Program-made: the position numbers and the translations under genes
Shown: positions 1 through 8,691 of the stretch, in pieces
Layout: each line of letters starts with the position of its first letter
How positions within the stretch are numbered: position 1 is the stretch's first letter
NCBI GenBank assembly: GCA_964574875.1
Contig: CAZNOX010000005.1
Span: 24,719-88,718, forward strand
From: DSCS01 sp035391585
Lineage (GTDB): Bacteria; Macinerneyibacteriota; Macinerneyibacteria; Macinerneyibacteriales; DSCS01
Length of the DNA: 64,000 nt
Direction: 5' to 3'
The notes under the pieces: model-generated
What the model saw: only the letters and a program-made list of their open reading frames with translations
Told to the model about the DNA's origin: nothing
Database searches by the model: none

Positions 1-1230
1 CTCACTCTTTTTTTCATTATACGCGATTCTGACTTTTTTGACTTTGACAGGAGATGAATCGATCACTGTGAAACAGTAGTGTCCTGAGACAAGAGATTCC
101 CCCTGGCGCGGTATCTTTCGCAGGGCCCTGATCATATGGCCGGCGATGGTGTTCACATAAGGATCATCGATGTAGATCCCGAAATCGATGCGGAGCTGCT
201 CCAGTGAGGTCTTGCCGTTCACGATCATGTCGATCTCTTTCTGAAGAGGAGCCGTGAGGATATTCTCCCTCTCTCCGAGGATCTCGTCGACGATCTCTTC
301 CAGAGTGAGGACCCCGGCTAACGACCCGTACTCATCAACCACCACAAGAAGGGTCTCGTCTTCGAAATAGGGGACAGCATCAAGGAGCGGGACGAGTTCC
401 GGGATAAAGACAATATCACGCATGACTTCAGAGACCGGCAGGTCATTGTTATCGATATTCACAAGGTCACCGGGGACCGTGTATCCGATGAGGTGGGTAT
501 GTTTCCCGTGATAGAGAAGAAGAAACTCGTCGTTTGAAGCGATGAAGCGTTGTTTGATCTCTCCCACGGGGGTCTCTCCCGGGAGGGCAAGAGTCTCATT
601 GATGGGAATGACCGCCTGATGCACCTTTTTTTCCTTGAACGAGAAGATCCGCTCGATAACGGTGGGATCCAGTTCCGGGATGATCCCGGCCATCTGGGAG
701 GAGCTGATCACAGTAAAGAGCTCTTTTCTGCTGATGCTTTCGAGACGGTTTTCCGTCTGGATCCTGAGAAGCGCATAGATCCCTTTAAGCAGGCTTGTGA
801 GAATGGCGCTCACCGGGAGGAAGAGGTAGCGGAAGAAGGCCAGCAGGGGATAAAGGCGGTATGCAAAGAAATGGGCCCGTTCTCTGAGAATATTCTTCGG
901 GACGATCTCTCCGAAGATGACCATGATCGTGGTTCCTGCCACAGAACTGATGAGGGTCCCGTGGCGGGGGTAGATCTTGAGGAAGAGGACGGTCAGAAGG
1001 GAAGAGAAGACAAAGTTGCTGATGTTGTTCCCCACGAGGATGGTGCTGTAAAACCCTTCGATATCAGCCAGGAGCGACTTGATGGCTGTGCCCCGTTTTG
1101 AGCCTGTGTAGGCCAGAGTGTTGACCTTGAACTTGTTCAGGGAGAGAAAAGCATTTTCTGTTCCCGAGAAAAAGGCGCTTAAAAAAACGGTTCCCGCGAC
1201 AGCAAGAAGGAGGACGAGGTTTTCGGTCAT
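1..1230 (-). CDS. CNNM/CorC-family membrane protein (C-terminus cut by window edge)
   Basis: Hemolysin C/CorC-type transporter-like protein, probably in the inner membrane; the family is linked to divalent cation (Mg/Co) efflux or homeostasis. Translation from ATG at 1230 stays open to base 1, giving about 410 residues. An N-terminal CNNM domain is seen with FFSGTENAF and the hallmark FGEIVPK, followed by a CBS pair with VDEYGSLAGVLTLEEIVDEI, then a CorC_HlyC C-terminal domain that is near its usual end when the window stops. Its ATG overlaps the stop of the upstream paralogue (ATGA, 1230-1227), so the two are translationally coupled. The natural stop lies outside the window. The domain call is firm; the ion is inferred from the family. 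Confidence 0.93.
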   Translation of the reverse strand, partial: MTENLVLLLAVAGTVFLSAFFSGTENAFLSLNKFKVNTLAYTGSKRGTAIKSLLADIEGFYSTILVGNNISNFVFSSLLTVLFLKIYPRHGTLISSVAGTTIMVIFGEIVPKNILRERAHFFAYRLYPLLAFFRYLFLPVSAILTSLLKGIYALLRIQTENRLESISRKELFTVISSSQMAGIIPELDPTVIERIFSFKEKKVHQAVIPINETLALPGETPVGEIKQRFIASNDEFLLLYHGKHTHLIGYTVPGDLVNIDNNDLPVSEVMRDIVFIPELVPLLDAVPYFEDETLLVVVDEYGSLAGVLTLEEIVDEILGERENILTAPLQKEIDMIVNGKTSLEQLRIDFGIYIDDPYVNTIAGHMIRALRKIPRQGESLVSGHYCFTVIDSSPVKVKKVRIAYNEKKSE

Positions 1231-2438
1231 GTGTCCCCTCTTTTCCTGATGATCTTGATGGTGTTGATCTTGTTCCTGGCCGCATCCGTGATGATGAATG
1301 TCGCCTCGGGAATGCTCAGGACCGTTCCCTTTTTCGGGATCTCCCCGGAAAGGTGTTCGATATACCCTCCGATGGTCTTGGCTTCGCTGTCATCCAGTTT
1401 CAGCCCCAGGAGCCTGTTGACCTGGGGAACGGGAGTGGCCGAATGGACGATGATGCTGTTCCTGGAGATCTTTTCATGGGCGATGTCAGGGTTGAGAGAT
1501 GTGACATTCTGAAGAATATAGTGCATGATGTCATCATAGGTGAGGCTCCCTGTCACTGTTCCGTATTCGTCGACGATAAGAGCGACGGGGGTCGTCTTCA
1601 AGTCATGGATGATATCCTTGACTTTTTTCAGGGACGGGACGAAAAGGGGAGAAAGAAGCGGGGGGGCCGTGTGTCCGTCGGAGGCAAGAAGAGCCCCCGG
1701 GGTGAGGATCCCTTTGATGTGCTCATAATTGCCGTTGAAGACCACCAGGTAACTCGATTTCGTCCGGATAAACCTTTCCCTCACCTCGTCCACTGTCATC
1801 CCTGCGGGGATGAAAAGAGAGTGGTCGATATTGTTCATGACATTTTTTAACGAAAAGAGCTGGATATTCAGCATGTTCACCAGGATCGTCTCTTCAACAG
1901 GGTCAAGAATAGAGGCATTCCCTTTTTTGAGGATGGTGATGACTTCGCTTTTTTTCAGCTGTTCCTCCCGGACAGGGATAAAATGAAGCGCGCCTTTGAT
2001 CAGGGGACGGGTGATGAGTTCCGCCACGAGAATAAAGGGCTTCAAAACAGAGATAAAAAGGGGAAGGAACGCACAGGTGATCCGTGCATAGGCCGTATTG
2101 AACCGGGCTGCGAAAGTCTTGGGGATGATCTCTCCGAAGATGAGGATCACCGTGGTCCCGAAGAGGATGGCATAGGTGATGCCCCGTGGCCCCATGGCGG
2201 TATAGAACGCCTTGGTGATCAGGGCTGCGGCCACCACGTTCACCAGGAGGTTTCCCAGGAGGATGGAGGTGAGAAGACGTCCAGGATTCGAGCGGAGTCT
2301 TTTGAGTTTTCGGCGTAATGCCTTCCCGGGGAGAGATTCGATCTCTGAATCAGAAAAGGAAAAAAGAGCTGTTTCAGAGCCGGAGAAGAGTCCGGACAGA
2401 AAGAGAAGGATAAGAAAACTTAAGGTGTACGACCCCAT
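1227..2438 (-). CDS. CNNM/CorC-family membrane protein, upstream paralogue
   Basis: About 403 residues. Hydrophobic N-terminus (first membrane segment near residues 4-20), FSGSETALFSF, the CNNM signature FGEIIPKTF, a CBS pair containing VDEYGTVTGSLTYDDI, and a CorC_HlyC-like C-terminal domain. It shares architecture with the next gene, so the pair is likely a tandem duplication or a two-subunit system. I chose ATG 2438. The in-frame TTG at 2474 is the first three bases of a good -35 box and so is unlikely to be translated. No clear ribosome site precedes ATG 2438, which fits the leaderless start suggested by the promoter position. Function (divalent cation transport or sensing) is inferred from the family. 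Confidence 0.9.
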   Translation of the reverse strand: MGSYTLSFLILLFLSGLFSGSETALFSFSDSEIESLPGKALRRKLKRLRSNPGRLLTSILLGNLLVNVVAAALITKAFYTAMGPRGITYAILFGTTVILIFGEIIPKTFAARFNTAYARITCAFLPLFISVLKPFILVAELITRPLIKGALHFIPVREEQLKKSEVITILKKGNASILDPVEETILVNMLNIQLFSLKNVMNNIDHSLFIPAGMTVDEVRERFIRTKSSYLVVFNGNYEHIKGILTPGALLASDGHTAPPLLSPLFVPSLKKVKDIIHDLKTTPVALIVDEYGTVTGSLTYDDIMHYILQNVTSLNPDIAHEKISRNSIIVHSATPVPQVNRLLGLKLDDSEAKTIGGYIEHLSGEIPKKGTVLSIPEATFIITDAARNKINTIKIIRKRGDT

Positions 2439-2446
2439 ATGGTTAA

Positions 2447-2474
2447 ATGCTATCAGAAGGGCCCTTCTTGTCAA
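2447..2474 (-). promoter_or_regulatory. Sigma70-type promoter of the CNNM pair, palindromic spacer
   Basis: On the minus strand TTGACA (2474-2469) and TAGCAT (2452-2447) are separated by 16 bases, the same spacing as other promoters in this window. The spacer holds a perfect 14-base palindrome, AGAAGGGCCCTTCT (2468-2455), which could be an operator. The predicted transcription start is within a few bases of ATG 2438, implying a leaderless or nearly leaderless mRNA. Confidence 0.5.
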
Positions 2475-2489
2475 GAGATAACCTTTTTA

Positions 2490-2517
2490 TTGCAACTTTT
2501 CGCGTCCATGATATAAT
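2490..2517 (+). promoter_or_regulatory. Sigma70-type promoter of the partner-switching operon
   Basis: TTGCAA (2490-2495) and a perfect TATAAT (2512-2517) with a 16-base spacer. It lies about 50 bases before the STAS gene start and faces away from the CNNM pair, so the two operons are divergent. Confidence 0.7.
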
Positions 2518-2565
2518 GGGACTGTTGTCAAAAGAGGGCCGTGTCACCGCGAGGAAAGGGGGAGC

Positions 2566-2910
2566 ATGGAGGGCTACCAGGCAGAATGTCAAAAGATCAC
2601 AGAGGACGTGTCGAAGATCACCATCAAGGGTTTTCTCGACGCTCATACAGCATCACAGTTTGAAGAATTGCTGAAATCTCTCATCGAAGAGGGGCAGGTC
2701 AGACTCATCGTGGATATGGACAAACTCAACTATATCTCATCCACGGGATTAGGAGTCTTTATGGGGTATATCGAGGACATCAGAGAAAAAGGAGGTGACA
2801 TCAAGTTTGTCCGTGTCCCGGATAAGATTTACAAGATCTTTGCCATTTTAGGTTTTACGGCCATATATGAGATTTTCAATGAAGAGGGAGAGGCCATTGA
2901 AAAATTCTAA
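2566..2910 (+). CDS. STAS-domain anti-sigma factor antagonist (SpoIIAA/RsbV type)
   Basis: 114 residues, one STAS domain, the usual size for RsbV/SpoIIAA. The phosphorylation motif reads YISSTGLGVF near residues 56-65, and Ser59 aligns with the serine phosphorylated in RsbV. In partner switching the unphosphorylated antagonist sequesters the RsbW-like kinase and releases its target (a sigma factor or other partner); PP2C phosphatases reactivate it. All those partners follow directly: RsbW-like kinase, then two SpoIIE phosphatases. The start ATG has an AAGGGGGA ribosome site about 3 bases upstream. No sigma factor gene is present in the window, so the output is unknown. Confidence 0.93.
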   Translation: MEGYQAECQKITEDVSKITIKGFLDAHTASQFEELLKSLIEEGQVRLIVDMDKLNYISSTGLGVFMGYIEDIREKGGDIKFVRVPDKIYKIFAILGFTAIYEIFNEEGEAIEKF

Positions 2911-3334
2911 GACCTTTTTAATCAGTTTCCCGGCTCAGAAAAGATATCTGCAGATCGCACGGGAATTTGTCCGTGAGATCTGTACGATCCATGCTATTGC
3001 CGAGGAGATGGCCGAAGACCTCATCTACATCGTCGGGGAAGCCGCATCAAACGTGGTGAAACACGCCTACCCGGATATGGCTGAAGAGAAGGCTGTGGTG
3101 GAGATCGGCCTGAAGCTGGAGCCTCATCTTTTTACCATGACCATCACCGACTTCGGAAAAGGTTTCGATGAAAAGACGTCCCATGAACTGAATTTTGAAG
3201 ATATTAAAAGCAAGGTCAAAAACCGCCATAAAGGAGGCCTCGGGCTCTTCATGATCGACAGGCTGGCTGATAAACTCACCATTACCATTGACCCCTATCA
3301 CAAGAATGAACTCACCGTGGTGAAAAAGATTTAG
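2879..3334 (+). CDS. RsbW/SpoIIAB-type serine kinase (anti-sigma factor)
   Basis: About 151 residues with a GHKL (HATPase_c_2) ATP-binding fold. The N box reads EAASNVVKHAY, the G1 box DFGKGFD and the G2 box KGGLGLFMIDRLAD, all intact, so kinase activity is expected. It should phosphorylate the STAS protein encoded just upstream and bind a sigma factor or similar target. The gene overlaps the STAS gene by 32 bases. An alternative TTG start at 2897, with AGGGAG 6-7 bases before it, would begin the protein at the sequence typical of RsbW. ATG 2879 has a weaker ribosome site, so the start is uncertain by 6 codons. Confidence 0.9.
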   Translation: MKRERPLKNSKTFLISFPAQKRYLQIAREFVREICTIHAIAEEMAEDLIYIVGEAASNVVKHAYPDMAEEKAVVEIGLKLEPHLFTMTITDFGKGFDEKTSHELNFEDIKSKVKNRHKGGLGLFMIDRLADKLTITIDPYHKNELTVVKKI

Positions 3335-3340
3335 GACATT

Positions 3341-5398
3341 ATGCAAGCGGTCAATACCATCAGTTCTCTTCTCATTTTCATGCTCAGTATCTATATCTAT
3401 AAAAACAAAAAGACGAATATCAACACCATCACTTCCATCATGCTTTTTACCCTGGGACTGGCCCCTTTTTCCTGGATCATCACGGAAAAGATCGATCTTT
3501 TTGAGAATTTTTTTGAGGTCTGGATCCTCTTTTTTCCTTTTCTCCTTCTCTTCTCCATCATCTACCCCTATGAACTGGAGTATACCAAGCGTTATAAGGG
3601 CCTGAAATATGTGATCTTTATTCCCTATTTCCTCTATTTTCTGGCTCTCTTCATTCTCAAGTTTCTTGAAAGCGCCCTTCTTCCGGAGATGTTCAGCGGA
3701 GGGCTCATCGGACAGGGGCTGGCCCGCCTCGTCTCCTCTCTTTATAATATCTTTCTGCTGATCCTCAACGGCGTCTATCTTGTCCTGGCCTTCAGAATGT
3801 TCAGAAAGAAGAGAAAGCTCTTCGACAACCAGCTTTTGCGAAAACAGGTGGGCTATATCATCACAGGGATCGAAGCGTTTGCTTTCGTCTTTGTCATCGA
3901 TCTGCTCTCAGGCCATCTCAAGCTTTTCACATCGGTCTTTACACTGGAGAGGATCCGGCTGATGTACACTCTGGCGATCCTCCTCAACGCCATCCTCCTC
4001 TCGTTTTCCATGATCAAATATAAGTTTCTGAATATCGAGATCAAAGAGCGCAGTGTCCTCTACTACTTCTTCTGGAGTTTTTTTATCCTGGCTTATGCTT
4101 TTCTGTTCACTTTTATCCTCGTCAAAATTGAAAAGGCCCACCAGATTGCACTCTTTGCTGTCTATGTCCTCAGTTTTATCCTCTACATCGCCTATTACAG
4201 GCTGGTGAAGTGGCTCATGGATTATTTCTTTATCAAGGATGAGATCAACTATGAAGATATCGTCGGGGATTTTTTCGTCAATGTCTCCGGACTCAACTCT
4301 TTTGGAGAGATCAGGAATATGGTGATCAACGAGCTCAAGACCCTGCTGAATATCCAGGAGGCCGACCTGGTTTTGAGTGATGACAAAGACGAGAAATACA
4401 TGAGCCGGCGCTATTTCACTTTTCTTGATATGGGGTACCGTTTCCGCCAGGCCTACAAATGGGCCAGTTTTTTCTTTCCTGTCTTTTTCGAGAATACGTT
4501 CTACGGATTTCTCATTGTGGGGAGCAAAAGAGCGAGAACACGGTTCAAACCCAAGGAGATGCAGCTGATCTCTTCTGTGGCCAATCAGATCGCCATGCTT
4601 CTCCATACTGTGGAAGCCAGCCGGGAGCTTTCCGAGAAGAAGATCATGGAAAAAGAGATCAATCTTGCCCGGAAGATCCAGTTCTCCCTTCTTCCTCCCA
4701 GGGATATCCTTCATGAGGCCCTCAATATCCGCTGGCGTTATAATCCTACGATCAAGGTCGGGGGAGACTATTGTGATGTCATCTTCAGGGAAGGGGGGGA
4801 GAAGACACTCTTTGTCATCGCGGATGTGAGCGGCAAGGGGATCAACGGAGCCATGTATATGAGTATGGTCCGGACTCTTCTCCATATGGGGATGTCCTAT
4901 TTTGACCTCAGAGACATTATCCTCTATATGAACGATTATATCAAAAACAAGCTTCCCGCGCAGATCTTTGTGACCATGGCCATGGTCTATTATGACAGCC
5001 GGGAAAACAAGGCCTCCTATATTCATCTGGGCCATAACTATCCCATCCTTTTCCGCAACAGTGAAAAGAGCCTCTCCTTTATGGAACAGGAGGGAATGGG
5101 GCTGGGGCTTGTGGATAATGCCCAGTTTGAAGAGCGGCTCCACTTCCACACGTTCAGCCTGGACCCCGGGGATTTTGTTTTCCTCTATACAGACGGGGTC
5201 ACCGAAGCCCGGAACAGGGATGGGGGGCTCTACGGGGAATCACGCCTTCTCGAGATGATCGACAAAAACAGGGAGGGCGGATGCGAAAAGATCATCAACA
5301 AAGTCACGGCTGACCTCTATGAGTTCAGAGGGACATACGAACAGAGTGATGATATCGCCATGATCATTTTTGAAAAGAAGGGACTCTCCTATGATTGA
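3341..5398 (+). CDS. Multi-pass membrane SpoIIE-type PP2C phosphatase
   Basis: 685 residues. About eight hydrophobic segments fill residues 1-290, a GAF-like region covers roughly 300-430, and a PP2C/SpoIIE phosphatase domain covers roughly 445-685. Phosphatase motifs are intact: ARKIQFSLLP linker, GGDYCD, ADVSGKG, HLGHNYPIL, FLYTDGVTEA and the final SDD metal ligand. It probably senses a membrane or extracytoplasmic cue and dephosphorylates the STAS antagonist two genes upstream. ATG 3341 has AGGA 5 bases before it and starts 7 bases after the kinase gene. The signal is unknown. Confidence 0.9.
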   Translation: MQAVNTISSLLIFMLSIYIYKNKKTNINTITSIMLFTLGLAPFSWIITEKIDLFENFFEVWILFFPFLLLFSIIYPYELEYTKRYKGLKYVIFIPYFLYFLALFILKFLESALLPEMFSGGLIGQGLARLVSSLYNIFLLILNGVYLVLAFRMFRKKRKLFDNQLLRKQVGYIITGIEAFAFVFVIDLLSGHLKLFTSVFTLERIRLMYTLAILLNAILLSFSMIKYKFLNIEIKERSVLYYFFWSFFILAYAFLFTFILVKIEKAHQIALFAVYVLSFILYIAYYRLVKWLMDYFFIKDEINYEDIVGDFFVNVSGLNSFGEIRNMVINELKTLLNIQEADLVLSDDKDEKYMSRRYFTFLDMGYRFRQAYKWASFFFPVFFENTFYGFLIVGSKRARTRFKPKEMQLISSVANQIAMLLHTVEASRELSEKKIMEKEINLARKIQFSLLPPRDILHEALNIRWRYNPTIKVGGDYCDVIFREGGEKTLFVIADVSGKGINGAMYMSMVRTLLHMGMSYFDLRDIILYMNDYIKNKLPAQIFVTMAMVYYDSRENKASYIHLGHNYPILFRNSEKSLSFMEQEGMGLGLVDNAQFEERLHFHTFSLDPGDFVFLYTDGVTEARNRDGGLYGESRLLEMIDKNREGGCEKIINKVTADLYEFRGTYEQSDDIAMIIFEKKGLSYD

Positions 5399-6935
5399 GA
5401 AGATGAAGGAGATCAATGAAAGAACGCATGTCCGTGAAGGGCTGCGCTCCTTCATGGAGTATTTTGCTGAAAAATACGGGATCAAAGCCTGTTCCGTCTT
5501 TAATATCAGTGATAATTCCATCCTTTATGCACAGAATGTCTCTGCTCCTCTGCCCTATGAAATGGTCCTCCGGAAAAACGGGCTGGAGGATGTCAGGCTC
5601 TACCTGGACAAAGACCCTTCCGGCCTTTTTGATTCCGGGGATGCTCAGATCGACCTCGAGTTCCTCAAATCCGTGATTTTGAACCATCTTCTTTACCGCT
5701 CTGTTCTGAGGATATCCAAAAGCCGGATGCAGAAGAAGAAGGAAGTGGAGACTCTCATGGAGATCTCAAGGGAACTTATTTTCCTCCATGATGAGAGCAG
5801 TATTCTCAATGCGCTGATCTTTGCCATCATGGGACAGGTGATGGTGACCAAAACCGCTATTTATCTCAACCAGTCACAATCGTTCTCCCTGAAAGTCTCA
5901 CGGGGGTTTAAAAAACTTCCACCCCGCCTGAGCATGGTGAAAACGTTGCGTAATATCCTTGATCTGAACGAAAATCAGGAATATCTCATGAATCCCGAGA
6001 TGGAGGAGATCCACAAAGCCGGAGGGGCCCTTGTGGTCCCCATGCAGTACCAGAACTCCATCACCGGTTATATCGTCCTGGGACATAAGACAGACGGGAA
6101 AAGTATCCCGGAGACAGAATATGATTTTCTCTTTTCCCTGGCCGCCAACGTTGCTTTCGCTCTTGAGAACTCAAAACTCATCCGGGAGTCCATTGAAAAA
6201 AAGAGGATGGAGAGCGAGCTGAACCTGGCCCGTGAGATCCAGCAGAACCTTTTGCCGAAAAATATTCCTCATACGCCGGGCTGGGACATCTGGGGAGCCA
6301 ATATTCCCAGCCGGGAAGTGGGAGGAGACTATTATTTTATCCGGAAAGTCAATGAAAAGATCTATGTCGCCATTGCCGATGTCACAGGGAAAAGTGTCCC
6401 TGCTGCGCTCCTGGTCTCCACGCTTCATGCCGCGCTCTTCGTTCTCTCCGATTTGGAGATGACACTCCCCGACCTTGTCAAGGATGTCAACCACCTCATC
6501 TATTTCAGTACCACAGCAGAACAGTTTATCACTTTTTTTATTCTGGAGATGGATCTCGAAAGAGACGTCATGACCTATATCAACGCCGGCCACAACCCCC
6601 CCTATCTCCTGGACAGGAGGGGCGGGGTGAGAGAGCTTACCGAAGGAGGCCTGCTTCTGGGGATCGTCGAAAGCACAGAGTTTCAAACCGGAGAGGTCCC
6701 TCTCGGGGAGCTTGAATCTCTTCTCCTCTTTACCGACGGGGTCACCGAGGCGACCAACTCTCTGGATGAAGAGTACGGCGAGGAGAGGCTCAAGGGCCAA
6801 ATGAAGCAGTGCCGGGAGAAAGCGGCATCTGAATGGGGAGGAGCTCTTCTGGACGATGTCCGTGACTATAAAAACTCTCCCGTCCCGCAGGATGACATCA
6901 CGGTGGTGATCCTGAAAAGGAATGACGATCAATGA
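5391..6935 (+). CDS. GAF-domain SpoIIE-type PP2C phosphatase (cytosolic)
   Basis: 514 residues with no membrane segment. An N-terminal region of about 110 residues resembles a short GAF-type sensor, a second GAF-like domain spans about 125-265, and a SpoIIE/PP2C domain covers about 275-514, with AREIQQNLLPK, GGDYYF, ADVTGKS, INAGHNPPYL, LLFTDGVTEATN and QDDITVV. Two phosphatases, one membrane-bound and one soluble, acting on one antagonist mirror the RsbU/RsbP logic of Bacillus. ATG 5391 has AAGAAGGGA 7 bases upstream and overlaps the end of the previous gene by 8 bases; a TTG at 5370 lacks such a site. Confidence 0.9.
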   Translation: MIEKMKEINERTHVREGLRSFMEYFAEKYGIKACSVFNISDNSILYAQNVSAPLPYEMVLRKNGLEDVRLYLDKDPSGLFDSGDAQIDLEFLKSVILNHLLYRSVLRISKSRMQKKKEVETLMEISRELIFLHDESSILNALIFAIMGQVMVTKTAIYLNQSQSFSLKVSRGFKKLPPRLSMVKTLRNILDLNENQEYLMNPEMEEIHKAGGALVVPMQYQNSITGYIVLGHKTDGKSIPETEYDFLFSLAANVAFALENSKLIRESIEKKRMESELNLAREIQQNLLPKNIPHTPGWDIWGANIPSREVGGDYYFIRKVNEKIYVAIADVTGKSVPAALLVSTLHAALFVLSDLEMTLPDLVKDVNHLIYFSTTAEQFITFFILEMDLERDVMTYINAGHNPPYLLDRRGGVRELTEGGLLLGIVESTEFQTGEVPLGELESLLLFTDGVTEATNSLDEEYGEERLKGQMKQCREKAASEWGGALLDDVRDYKNSPVPQDDITVVILKRNDDQ

Positions 6936-7735
6936 CTGTCCTTGTCAATGAAGTGAGTCGTGAGGTCGCTCAGGGGACGACTCTTTTTCAGCTCAGGCGG
7001 AAGATGGCTCCTGAAGCGGATATCATGATTCTGAATTCAGCCCCTGCAGAAGGGGACACTCTCCTGAAAGAGGGGGACCGTGTGGTCTTTATCCAGCGGG
7101 GACGGACCTATGAAGCCCGGGAACTGAATGCTCTCCTGGCTGCCCGCCATTCTCCCGGGGTCCACGAGAAAGTCTCCCGCGCTGTTGTGGGGATCGCCGG
7201 ACTTGGGGGGTTGGGATCCGCCGCTGCCGTGGCCCTGGCCCGTCTGGGTGTGGGGACCTTGATCCTTGCTGATTTCGACGTGGTGGAACCGTCCAATATC
7301 AACCGTCAGCATTATGATCTGACCCATATCGGCAGGCTCAAGACCCTGGCCATGAAAGAGATCATTGCCCATATTCATCCCGGAGTCCGTGTCCGCCTTC
7401 ATAACATCCGACTGACAAGAGAGAATATCCCCCGTATCTTCGGCGGAGTGCCTGTTATCATCGAGGCGTTGGACAAGGCTTCAGAAAAAGAGATGCTCAT
7501 CGGGACTGTCCTTAAGGAGCTCAAGGAGAGTTATGTCATCTCCGGTTCGGGTATGGCCGGATATGGCCCTTCAGATGAGATCGAGACCATCCATCTGGGA
7601 AAGCTGGTCATTTGCGGAGACCAGTCAAGCGAAGCCGGAGAGGGAACCGGCCTTATGGCTCCCCGTGTGGGGATCTGCGCTCATCATCAGGCCAATGCAG
7701 CTCTGCGGCTGATCCTCGGGATGGATCAGGCCTGA
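6932..7735 (+). CDS. ThiS-like / ThiF E1-type fusion (adenylyltransferase family)
   Basis: 267 residues. Residues 1-64 look like a ThiS ubiquitin-like fold (VNEVSREVAQGTTLFQLR then GDRVVFIQRG) but lack a terminal Gly-Gly. Residues 75-267 are a ThiF/MoeB/E1 Rossmann domain with GLGGLGSAAAVALARLG, ADFDVVEPSNINRQ and a late GLMAPRVGICA. The family adenylates the C-terminus of a sulfur carrier. The gene is joined to the SpoIIE phosphatase gene by an ATGA overlap. No thiazole, cysteine or molybdopterin gene is nearby, so its carrier substrate is unknown. The fold is clear; the role is not. Confidence 0.85.
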   Translation: MTVLVNEVSREVAQGTTLFQLRRKMAPEADIMILNSAPAEGDTLLKEGDRVVFIQRGRTYEARELNALLAARHSPGVHEKVSRAVVGIAGLGGLGSAAAVALARLGVGTLILADFDVVEPSNINRQHYDLTHIGRLKTLAMKEIIAHIHPGVRVRLHNIRLTRENIPRIFGGVPVIIEALDKASEKEMLIGTVLKELKESYVISGSGMAGYGPSDEIETIHLGKLVICGDQSSEAGEGTGLMAPRVGICAHHQANAALRLILGMDQA

Positions 7736-8691
7736 TAACGCCGCAGAATACCCGGAGGCAGACCGGCATCGATGAGATAGTAGAGATTGGAGAGAAGACG
7801 GTACAGGGTCATATCATTGATCCGGTTTCCCTTCTCAGTGAGGTTCCATCGCGGGGCGATGAGTCCTGCTTTTGACATGATTCCCGGATATTCGAAATTT
7901 CCGTCAAATGAGATATCAATGATCACGGCTCCCTGGGCGATATCCTCTGTGGGAACGGTAAAGGGGCCCGGGACAGCGGAGATGACCACATCAGAATTGC
8001 GGCATAACGAGAGGACTTCCCTGAAGGGGGTATGACGGTGGCAGACGCGGACAGAACCGTTCTCGTTGAGCAGCATAAGAGCCAGGGAGCGTCCCACAGC
8101 CAGTGAATCGTTGATGATAGTGAACCGTTTTCCTGTAATGGTGAAGGGATTGTCCTGAAACTCCCGGGGATAAGCCCCGCTCTTTTTCTTTTCCTCTTCA
8201 AAAAGAAGAGCATACCGCTTGAAGATGTAGAGGATGCCTTTGGCTGTGGGGGGGATCACGAGTTTCTTCAGCTTCAGGGGGTCTTTGAACTGTTCAAACT
8301 GGACAAGATAACCGAGGTTTGTGTGGTGAAGGCCTTCCACATCTTTAGAGGGAGAGACAGCATTCATAAACCGGGTATCTTTTCCCCTGAAGGGCGTGGG
8401 ATAGAGAATCATGACCCCATGGACCTCCTCATCCTGGTTGAGCTCGTGGATCGTCTTTTCCATCTGCCGGATGTCGCTGCAGAAGTGAGAATGAAAGGCG
8501 GTCTGACGGGATTGGCAGAACCGCCGGATTCCCCGCATGTAGGAGAGGGATCCCGGATCCTCCCCTGCCATGACCACGGCCAGGGAAGGTGTGATCCCCA
8601 GTTTCCCGTAGAACTCCTGCTTTCTCAGAAACTCAGGTTCGTCGAACGTCTCGATAAGGCGGGAGACATTGATGATATTCTCATTGCTCAT
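7726..8691 (-). CDS. MTD1-like methylenetetrahydrofolate dehydrogenase (FolD family)
   Basis: 321 residues, longer than bacterial FolD (about 285) and close to yeast MTD1 (about 320). FolD-fold motifs are present: KDVEGLHH, PPTAKGI, the Rossmann segment IINDSLAVGRSLALMLL and SDVVISAVPGPFTVPTE. The catalytic cyclohydrolase lysine of FolD (Y-x-x-x-K) is replaced: here the site reads YMRGI. As in MTD1, this suggests an NAD-type dehydrogenase without cyclohydrolase activity. That is an inference from sequence memory and needs an alignment. Strong AAGGAGG site 6 bases before ATG 8691. The 3' end overlaps the convergent ThiF fusion gene by 10 bases. Confidence 0.82.
   Translation of the reverse strand: MSNENIINVSRLIETFDEPEFLRKQEFYGKLGITPSLAVVMAGEDPGSLSYMRGIRRFCQSRQTAFHSHFCSDIRQMEKTIHELNQDEEVHGVMILYPTPFRGKDTRFMNAVSPSKDVEGLHHTNLGYLVQFEQFKDPLKLKKLVIPPTAKGILYIFKRYALLFEEEKKKSGAYPREFQDNPFTITGKRFTIINDSLAVGRSLALMLLNENGSVRVCHRHTPFREVLSLCRNSDVVISAVPGPFTVPTEDIAQGAVIIDISFDGNFEYPGIMSKAGLIAPRWNLTEKGNRINDMTLYRLLSNLYYLIDAGLPPGILRRYQA

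Noticed and set aside
550..1101. Plus-strand frame opposite the first CNNM gene
   Set aside because: Translation of the minus strand gives an unbroken CNNM-CBS-CorC protein over the whole interval.
2439..2474. TTG start 12 codons upstream for the second CNNM protein
   Set aside because: The TTG is part of the TTGACA -35 box; translation from it would need a different upstream promoter that I could not find.
3908..5149. Long open frame of over 400 codons on the minus strand inside the membrane phosphatase gene
   Set aside because: The plus-strand gene has clear PP2C motifs and membrane segments; the antisense frame has no recognisable domain and reflects codon bias.
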